Part shown: positions 51,898-61,400 of the stretch, in pieces
Numbering within the stretch: position 1 is the first letter of the stretch
Layout of the letters: the number at the start of each line of letters is the position of its first letter
From: Balanoglossus misakiensis
Lineage: Eukaryota; Hemichordata
Reading direction: 5' to 3'
DNA: 64,000 bases
Assembly: GCA_040954595.2 (NCBI GenBank)
Contig: CM082580.2
Span: 13,020,001-13,084,000, forward strand
The notes under the pieces: model-generated
What the model was told of the DNA's origin: nothing
Database searches by the model: none
The model's input: only the letters and a program-made list of their open reading frames with translations
Program-made: the position numbers and the translations under genes

Positions 51898-54800
51898 ATG
51901 AATTGGCCAGTGTATTTGGCATTTTTGGGCACAGTGATGGTGCATTCAGTGAGCGCCAACGCCAGATTGCCTCTGCATGGTTTGCAACAGGTTTTAAAAT
52001 TGGACCGTAACGCCACTAATTCAGAAGTCGATGCTGTTGGCAGTGCACACAACAGGTAAGATAAGAATATTATCATTCTCCAACGCATGATTTGAATAAT
52101 TTTCGAAGATTGACTAAAATCTTCCTCTGCCCTTTGATCTCTTAGGATCTCTTAGGATCTCTAAGGATCTCTTAGGATCTCTTAGGATCAGATTGCTTGG
52201 ACCATTTAGCAATCAAAACTGGTGTAGGAATGTCTGTCGTTCTGTCAGCAAAAATACTCATTTGATATATTCTATGACATCTTTTAAATCTTACTTGCTT
52301 AACGCGAATTTACTTGACAAGAGTTTATGTAACAAAAAGGGAAGTGGTTTTCCGAAAACACTTTTTCGCTGCAACCACGCGCCGGGCGATAGAAAGGTAG
52401 ACTTCTGAGCAACAACTACGTACATGTATAAAGTCCTCCCGATTTGCGGAAAATTGCGTTTTATGTGGTCTGGAGTCGGTTTTCCCGCGAAAACCGCAAC
52501 ACGTGCGCGAGAGTCCCGCGGAATGTTCCCAGAATTAATCTCAACTAGCATCGCTTTACACCTTCATGGATAAAAACAAACCACGCAAGAATTTTTTGAG
52601 TCTATCGACGAATCCCGTCGAGTGATTGCGATTTCTATGTGGTGTACATAAATGGTTACTTGCATCATAGACAGTAGATGCTTGCATGTAGGGCGTGTCT
52701 ATGTGTTGGTGCGTAATTGGCGGCCAAACAAGTTATTTTTCAGAAAACTCTATCATATTGATGTCAGCGCTGCGTGACATGCCGCGAGAAAGCGATTGAC
52801 TGGAAAGCATAAACAAGTTAGAAACTCATCTTTTCGTCAGGAAAATGTTAAAGGTGAAAACGAAATCTCAGACAGCCTACTATCCAATTACAGTCAATGC
52901 CTGACCATGTCTGTGACACTCCAGAACTTCGACACATTTTAATCTCGCGTAGACGTCTTTCAATTTTCTGGAGTGGTTTACTGTTTCCAGTCTTAATTTG
53001 TTTACACTCTGGCATTTTTGAATCAATTTCAACGCCCTCAAATTGCCCACATCAAAATTAACAATGTCGACGACTTTGGTGGCCCATACACTGTGTACAC
53101 CTTTTCACGTTATCCGTCAACATCCCTGATCAAAAACGTAAGCTTAACGATAGAAGTGAAGCTTCATTTTCAAATCTTCGTCAGAAATCCAACCGCACGC
53201 CAGTTAGGAGTTCATTCACAAAGACGACAGGTGCAACTTTTGTTGTTTTTGGGAATGCGTTGAGACTCTCGGCATTTTAGCTTGTCAGTGTTTGATTAGA
53301 TAATAACCCCAATGTTATATGGCAAAATTTGCACGATCCTTTTTATCTACTTATGTTGACATTTGTAAATACAAAATTACAGACGATGACGTATAAGAAG
53401 CAAACCTTCACTAGTGTCCTTGTCCACATATGTTGTCGGACAAATACGCGTTTGACTGAAATTACAGTAATCATGAACCCCGTTATCAGTGGTAGAACGC
53501 TCTCCCTTGGAGTTTATATGTCCGCGATTTACGGTGGCCGGTTGGAAGGTCATCATTGGGGGTGACCCCAGCCCAAGGCTTTCACCCGAATCCAACAAGC
53601 GTCCTTCGTTCCAGGCATGTGGAACGCCTAGTTTTCGTGTTGAAGTATGCCAATAGCCGGGGTCAACAGCCAGCAGGTGCCTTAAATCTACGAAAAAAAA
53701 TCCTTCAACGTCTGTTAGCCCAAAGTAGTGCATCTGCATCAACATAAGAACAGGGAGTTGGCGGCTTTTTCTGTGGTTAAAGAATGGGTGCCTAGAATGG
53801 AGGAGTGGTCCGTCGGGTAAGGGTGGTTGGCTTGGGAAAGGTGTAGTCTGGTCCCCTGTGTGAGAAAGGGGGCGGGGAACCAGACTAACTAACTAACTTT
53901 GTCTTGCACTACAACGATTAATAATCTTCCAAAAATGTATGCACAAATAATAAGGGCAATTAAGGGGATAAACTGGGTCGGTCATCTGCTGTACAATTTC
54001 AGGGTAGCAACCTCAAGTTACCTCAGCCATAACCTCATATATTGCTCGTGTCGGGTGAATGCCTCGACCATAAGGATCAAGTCAAATTTGATACCTTGTG
54101 AAGTGGCTAATTCCTTTGATCAACCGGTTCGTGTAATGTTACATGGCACATACACATACGTGTGAATACACACCAAAATATCAGACGTCATGGGACGTCT
54201 GACGTTTACAGCGATGATGCGTAATTTCCACAGAGCGGGTACGTGTCGGGTTCTTGGCAATTTCTGAGGTTGTTGATTCTGAATTCCGATGATGTAAAAT
54301 TAGACATTCGGTTTGTTACTTCATTCGCTTCATTACCACGGCAGAATTTCTTCATATTGCGGTCGTTAATTGAAATCAGTTATGTCTACGATGTGACGCA
54401 GAACGTACAGCGGTTTGATTTCATGTATTCGCCCATTGATTAAAGCGGAAAACAACACCAAACACTAAAACCAGAAAAATGTTGTCGGGATCTAACCGGA
54501 GACGATCTTGCTCATTTGCTATTTTATATAATAATGCTTTAAATTAAAAATAAGTAAATGGATAAACACTTTTGGTGAGTTTCCTGAGATGACAAAGTTA
54601 AACTTTCTCATCCCACGTCATCATATGGAACGATCAGATTTTGGAAGTCTGCCCTCGAACGAGCAAAACATATCAAATAACCAGTGCAGTGACTATAGAG
54701 GTAACACTAATTCCCTGAATACAGTGGTATGCTTCATTTCAGGCTGTGGATGCAACGCCTTACCCAAATTCGAAACCAAGTTCTAGGCTCCCTCAACAGG

Positions 54801-57126
54801 ACTCACACTCCCCGCGTCACTTCGACGAGATTCACGGCGGCGGAGGAGGCCGAAATGGTGGAACTTTACGAGAAGACGTTGAACGAGACTACGTCAGACG
54901 AGAATGAAGAGGAAGCCGAAAATACGGACATAGTGAAGAGCGTTCACTTTCTCACCGCCTCATGTACGTTCGAATTTGTTTCACGGTTAATTGTAAACAT
55001 TGATAACCTTAAAGGGGTAAGGTTTACTGCGCAAAAATCGCCAAATCTTCTCAAGGAGACACAGCTTATTGTCTCGTAAAAGAATGCATGGGCATAGTTG
55101 CTCTCAGACAGTATAAAGAGCAGCGCCTGTGATTGTTCTGACTTTGACTTTTAATCACTCGGCGCTTCTGCTGTTTTGTGAAGTTTGCCAAAATACTAAG
55201 AGAAGAAGTTTTCCGCCTTAGTGTAGCATTTTCTTTTAAACAACTTTCCATCGGCAGTAACTGGTAATATGATTTTCAATAACTGTTCATTTTATTCAGC
55301 TGTGCAGCTCTGAGTGCGTGTTCAACTCAGTTCTCCCGGTCTTTGTTATACTAGTACATGGTCACACATTCTTTCTCTTTGACATCTAACAGGTGATCCA
55401 CCAAGGGACATGGATCCAGCCACGTGGAATGCTTCTTCTTCTCTACGAATGTTCTTCGACTTTTCTCGGTACTCTCCGGATAGGTACCACATCGTGTCTG
55501 CAAGACTGAAGTTGCACAAACGAGCGTCTTATCCTTCGGTGCCACAAGACCCGTTGAAACCCATCAAAGATGGCGCTGACGGCGAAGATCTTCCAAGCAA
55601 CGCAGATGCTTACGACAGACTTGGTGAAGAATCTAAGGAGAGTCCAGACCACACCGATCAGAAATTGAACGGAACGACGGAGACGGAGTTCAACGACAGG
55701 TCTGACCAGAAGGTGAACATCACGATATACCAACTGCGGTACAACAGGCACAACACGCCCCCACTTCGCCGGAAACACGTGGAGACCAAAACTGTGGCCG
55801 TGAACTTCGAAGGCTGGATCGTCTTCTCGGTTGTCCATCCCGTCCAGAGGTGGGTCGAGTCGCCGGGTAAAAACGACGGCGTGGAAATCGTGGTGGAATC
55901 CATAGAAGATTACGACAGTGATCTCGTTGGACACATCAGGGCCAGTCTTGATGGTTGTGCGGACAATGATACGGTGACTGAATACGGTGAGACTGAATTT
56001 TATTATCCGGGTAGTATCTGTAAGTTTTGGTTATTTTTTCATCATTCAATATACTAGAAGATACCATAGAAATGACATTAATGATAGTATCGGAATTTCA
56101 TTCGTAATTTCTTCTCTTGCACAGAACCGCCGACAATCTCGGAGATGTATCAGAAATTCTACCCGATACTAGAATTGGTGACATCGGAGAGCACTGCCGA
56201 CTTTAGCGAACGTTTTCGGGGCAGACGATCGAACCAGTTGGTGAAGAAAGGTCCCGCCAGAGCAGGAACGTGTGGAAACTCCGACAGTTGCTGTTCTTCT
56301 CCCCTACACGTATCTTTTAAAGGTGAGAAATGACGTCACAGGGAAGAGTCACATGACACCGTCATCATTATGCTCCCCTTGGATGCGGATTTTTCTAGGC
56401 AATACTCTTGGATACCGCTTTCCAGTGTCGGCCCAGATTGATCAGATTGACAACTTTTATACTTTTAGAATAGGTTACTAGAAGTAAAGTGATACAGCAG
56501 ACTTGAAATTAATGAGAACATTTGTTTTTATATACCTCATTGTAATTAGCCGAAGGAAGCGTCAAAATGGAAGCATAGTGTCATTGACGCTATTTTTATG
56601 GTAATTTTGATTGTTTGCAGAACTTGGTATGGATGACTGGATTCTGAAACCAGATGGATTCACGACATCCTTTTGCAGTGGCAGTTGTATTCCTGTTCAA
56701 ATGGCAGCAAATCACGGTCTAAGGCAACTCTTTTGGAAGCATCGAGGTCTTCTCCCGAACGAACCAAAGGTAATGACTATCATAATGTTGCGCCATCTCA
56801 AATTAATATGATAGTTCGTTTGTTTTGTGACTTTATATGTTATATAGTATGCTGTGCTTGGTGGACTCTGCTGTGCTGTGTTGCGTTGTGTTGAGGTGTG
56901 GTGTTATGTGCTGTGCTGTGCTCTGCTGTTCTGTGCACTGTTATTTTAATACTTCCCAGAAGTAGAATTAATACTACCAATATGCTCTTCCTTTACCATT
57001 CAGAAATGGTGTTGTGCGCCGACGCGGTCGAAGCCATTGGTTCTTCTCTACGTCTGTTCAGACGGACATCTTGGCGTAGGGAAACTGGATGACGTCATCA
57101 CCGAGCGATGTGACTACAGAGCGTAA
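51898..57126 (+). CDS. Activin/inhibin-beta-like TGF-beta precursor
   Basis: Secreted TGF-beta ligand. Six exons: 51898-52055, 54743-54963, 55393-56010, 56125-56322, 56621-56769 and 57004-57126, 488 aa. Signal peptide MNWPVYLAFLGTVMVHSVSA. The prodomain has LWMQRLTQIRNQVLGSL, VKSVHFLTAS and a long acidic insert near residues 170-220. Cleavage at RGRR leaves ~121 mature residues: TCGNSDSCC, HVSFKELGMDDWILKPDGF, CSGSC and KWCCAPT. HVSFK-(D/E)-(I/L)-G-x-x-DWI points to the activin beta group; a Maverick-type ligand is the alternative. The end is ERCDYRA, so the usual C-x-C has lost its second Cys, while an extra Cys appears in LYVCSDG. The exon 3 donor is GTAGTA; a stronger GTAAGT 9 nt on would create a stop. 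AATAAA at 58012-58017. Confidence 0.88.
52056..54742 (+). other. Activin-like gene, intron 1
   Basis: 2.7-kb intron. It holds the minisatellite at 52141-52190, overlapping open frames near 53380-53750 without a recognisable product, and an imperfect hairpin AGTCTGGTCCCC / GGGGAACCAGACT near 53846-53886. Confidence 0.55.
52141..52190 (+). repeat. 10-bp minisatellite, five copies
   Basis: CTTAGGATCT repeated five times with one or two changes, 85 nt after the exon 1 donor of the activin-like gene. Confidence 0.9.
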
Positions 57127-58472
57127 ACCGATCATTTAAATTTCACTTGTATATATTTGATAACACTGGCCATCTGTTGGGCTTCGGGCGTTGTTGTAAC
57201 TTGTCGTCAAGTAAAACATACTTCTTGCCCATGGACTGGGACAAGTCTATCGACAATGAACTATGGACACGGACAACAAATGCCGGTTTACGGCAAATGC
57301 AAACTCCGCTGGGGAAATACAAGTATCTATTTTGAGGCAATACCATGTATTTTAAAAAAAGAAGAAAAAATGACAATAAGCCTACTACAATTACGTTGGT
57401 GCATGCATGTTTCACGTGACATAGGTATGATTTTTATTGTGTAACGTTACTTACAGATTTTGTACATATTATTTATACGGATTTTTTTTTCTGTATGTGA
57501 CTACTGTGGCCTTTTGGTGAGAAATATTATCGTGTTTTATTCCGTATACCAATACGTCATAGTATTGACGGACCATGGGCGCACGAAGTCCACTTCTTTC
57601 CTGTATGCGGTTTGTATAGTTTAGGTGTGTGAAAATGGGATATTTTGACAAAATACCGTAGGTATTGCACAAAGATTTTATATTATTCCTTTTAGAGATA
57701 TCAACCTACAATAATTGGAAGTTGCCACTTATACCTGTTCGCGATCACGCATGCATTGCGGACACGGATCGTGGCAGCGTGTTATACGTACGTGTGTGGT
57801 CACTGTGGTCTACCCAACCGTGTTGGAGCTAGTACTCGACAGTGGCCGATGAAATCACTATCGCAGGGCAAATCATACAATTTTAGTCGAGTGCTTACTC
57901 CAAACATTTTCTACATATTGAACTTTTAGCGACTCCTCTTTTGATGAGTGTAACTTACATTCACTTTAAACCTCAATACTTCTACCTCGAATACTCGGTT
58001 TTATGTAATTAAATAAAAATCTCCCTCTCCCGATCAATGGAATCGCGCATATTATTAAGCGATCCTGTTCAATCTTCATGTGCACAGCTGTAAATTACGT
58101 CAATCGAACTGCGTTTTATTTTTTCAGCAAAAGGTCGTTGGATGATCATTCATAAATTTTTACAGTTGTAAGTTGTTTTCGAGTCATCGGACAATTAAAA
58201 ATAAAATGTAAAACTTGGTTTGTTTACATTCGTGTTTTTATTGTATCTTTTAGATTTAAAAAAGACCCTGAAATTTATGATTTTTGCCATTATACGTTTT
58301 CTACCATAAAATATTTCTCTGTCCATCTGATACGTGCATTCTAAAATTTATCTCGTGGAAGTCCCCCATGAACTGGCACTGAGAAGCAGTGTGTAGAGAA
58401 GTTTGTAAAAACAAAGGAATCGTTCCAATCCGCCTCTTCGGTCTGGTGGCGCTCTCCCGAGGCGAATTCAAA
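57127..58472 (+). other. Activin-like 3' UTR and NUP210 upstream region
   Basis: AATAAA at 58012-58017 is a polyadenylation candidate for the upstream gene. The NUP210 promoter should lie in the last few hundred bases; no TATA box seen. Confidence 0.45.
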
Positions 58473-61400
58473 ATGGCGAAACACAAGGCGCCACTTTACA
58501 AACATGTGGCTGCTCTTGTTCTGCTGACGTTTTGCAGGTAAGTAGACGATTATGTCTCACCGCTCACTACAGTCCATCGGTGATTATAACAAGAATCGTT
58601 TTTTCTTGTCGATTAGGATGTCTTGACCGCCACATCCACCCTGTATCTACTACCCGTGGATTGATGGTTTCTTCCGTACTTGCCTGGTGATAAGTGACAC
58701 TGGCTTTGTCACTTATCACTTTTCGCCATTATCGCGTCGGGTGTAAATGCATTAATTAGGCCCAGCTTCGGGGAGGTCGGCGAGGTCAGGGAATTATTCC
58801 TGTGACCTGACTGAATACGGCGAAATTGTCCGGCTTACCAGTGCTCCATGGTGCACGGCACAGCCATAGCGTACTCTCCCATACATGTACTCAGATACTC
58901 GTAAGGGGTAAAATGGTTCCCTGCCTTTGAAGTTGAACTTGAAGCAGTATTAACTCCTGATTCACATGATTTTTCGTTCTCAAACCAAATAAAAGAGGAA
59001 TAAATTTCATAATGGTCTGGTCATTATTATTGTTTGCTGTAGGCCTGTAGCTCTACCACTGTCTGGGCTGTGTTCACCCAATGCACCCAGGGCCAGGGGA
59101 CCCAGTGTAACATGCACAATAGTGCATGTATACATGTATCATTGTTTACACAAGTCTGAACTTGACCTAAACAATCCAGCTTTCAACAATAGCATAAAGC
59201 TTTGTTGACAAGCAGAATAGTGATGTACAGAACACACTTTGACTTACCATGGAGTACCTCCATGGACTTACTGAAATAAAAGGCCAAAGATCTGCCTACG
59301 GAACTATTCCCTTACAAAAATATCCAATAGGATTCCTATAGGGTTATCTTATATGATTTTGGCACCTTTCTAAAAGGAATCCTTTACTAGTAAGAATTCC
59401 TGAAGGATTCTCATGGGGTCCTATAGGATTCCCGAAGGATCCACATTGTTCTTATAGGAGTCCTAAAGGATTCCTTTTAGCATATAATATACTTCAACCT
59501 TCTTCTCTATAGTGGACATATAACATATTGAATTTGTGGAAATTATGACAAACACCACATACATGGCAAACTGTAAACTTTGATGCTGATAGTGGAAAAT
59601 TTTAAAAAGATGTTTTTCTTTTTATTCAAACAGCTTATTTGGGGTCTGCAGCGCCTCAAGATTGAATGTTCCTAAGATTTTACTGCCATATTATCATGGT
59701 GAAAGACCGATCAACTTTACACTGGAAGCTCAGGATGGTTGCTATTCATGGTATGTTGTGGTATCCTTGTTACTATGCTTGTGTTAAACCACAAGAGAGT
59801 CCATATTCAGGGATATAGGTTAACAAGGCATATTGTGCCATATCTGTCGTCTGAAGGTTCGGCTTTTCAAAAGAAGACTTTTTCACCAACCATATTATAA
59901 ATCTCACAGTTTCTCTTAAAATTTGCCTAGATCCTAACCTCATGTTATTTGGATTGTGGAAAATACTCATAGATACACTCATATATGTAACATTGTTGCA
60001 GGAGAAGTGCCAGACCAGACATAGCATCAATACAAGCTATACCAGACGGCAGCGGCAGATCATGTTCCAATAGAGCCACTGTCACAGCATTATCCACACA
60101 CCCTTCAAGACTAAACACAATAGTATTTGCAGAAGAACAAGGTAAAGTGACATAGCTCAGACTGGGAAAACTGCATAGAGAAATTCAGATCTCCAGAATG
60201 TGCAAACTCTTACTAGAAAAGAAATTAATAGTTACCATCCCCTTTAATAGGCAGATCAATAAGATTTGAATGTGTTGTAACAACACTTTTAATTGTGTCT
60301 CAACATACAGGCACTGGTCATATTCTGCGCTGTGATGTCATTGTAGATGTGATATTTTCCATTGATATCGTCACGACAACCAGGGTGTTGTATTTGGATA
60401 ACTCTCCAGAACAGTTTGAAGTCAGATCATTGGATGATGAAGGTAACAATTTATGTGATTACTGACTTAGACGGTATGAATTCTGTTTAAAACAAGATTG
60501 GACCGAAGTGGCCATTTCTAAACTGACAATTTTTCCTCGTTGGTTTGATGTCCTTTATTCAGGTAACACATTTAGCAGTTTGGAAGGATTGCAGTTTGAG
60601 TGGACCTTGATCTCTGACACTGAGGGTGGAAGAGTCATCGATGCCAACACAATACTCAGGTAAGACAACTTACATGTAAGTTATTTGGTCTTGGGAGCGT
60701 TGTTTTGGTAATGTATGATCAAGACTACGTGTACACCATACCTTGCAGTGTCCGATCACCAAGTCTGTTTCAAACCATTTTGACTTCCAGGATTCTCCCC
60801 TTTGAACCCACACCATACACCCCACCACCGTACATCGCTGACATGGAGAGACGAGGTCAACAGGGGGACATCATCCTTGTTGAGGGAATCAAGACAGGAA
60901 GTGCCAAAGTCAGTGCTAAGCTCAAAGCTTTTGGATTCAAGGTAGGAAGAATGTTGTTATTTTTTGGTCAGCTATGTTCCCTGTTGTGTGGTGTTTTCAT
61001 TACTTTTATAGAAATGACTTCAGTGTCTATTTGAGTTAATCAGGTTTTTGGCAGAACAGAACATCAGAAAAGGAAGTAACCCCTGAAATCTTTTTTTCTT
61101 CAACGACATAGGAAGTGAAAGCCAGTATAGTTCGCCTGATTGTCATCGACAATCTGATGTTGAATCCATCACATGACATCTACCTGCTGGTGCACGCACA
61201 TATGAAATATCAAGTGGAAAAGTTGCGGCAAGGAAAGTTGACATGTAAGTCATTAATGGAATATGTGTCGGATTGGTTGTGGTGATTTGTGTGATCTGAG
61301 CCTTTTACATCCTTCTATCTGGACACCTTGTTGTCAACTGTAAGATTTGATGTTTGCTTTAAAATACTGAAGTACCAAAATCTGCTTTTCAACAAATTCA

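Noticed and set aside
53377-53747. Overlapping ORFs of 63-122 codons inside intron 1 of the activin-like gene
   Set aside because: Open on both strands, no recognisable domain, no splice support; possibly old repeat sequence.
55443-55934. 163-codon minus-strand ORF
   Set aside because: Shadow of exon 3 of the activin-like gene on the other strand.
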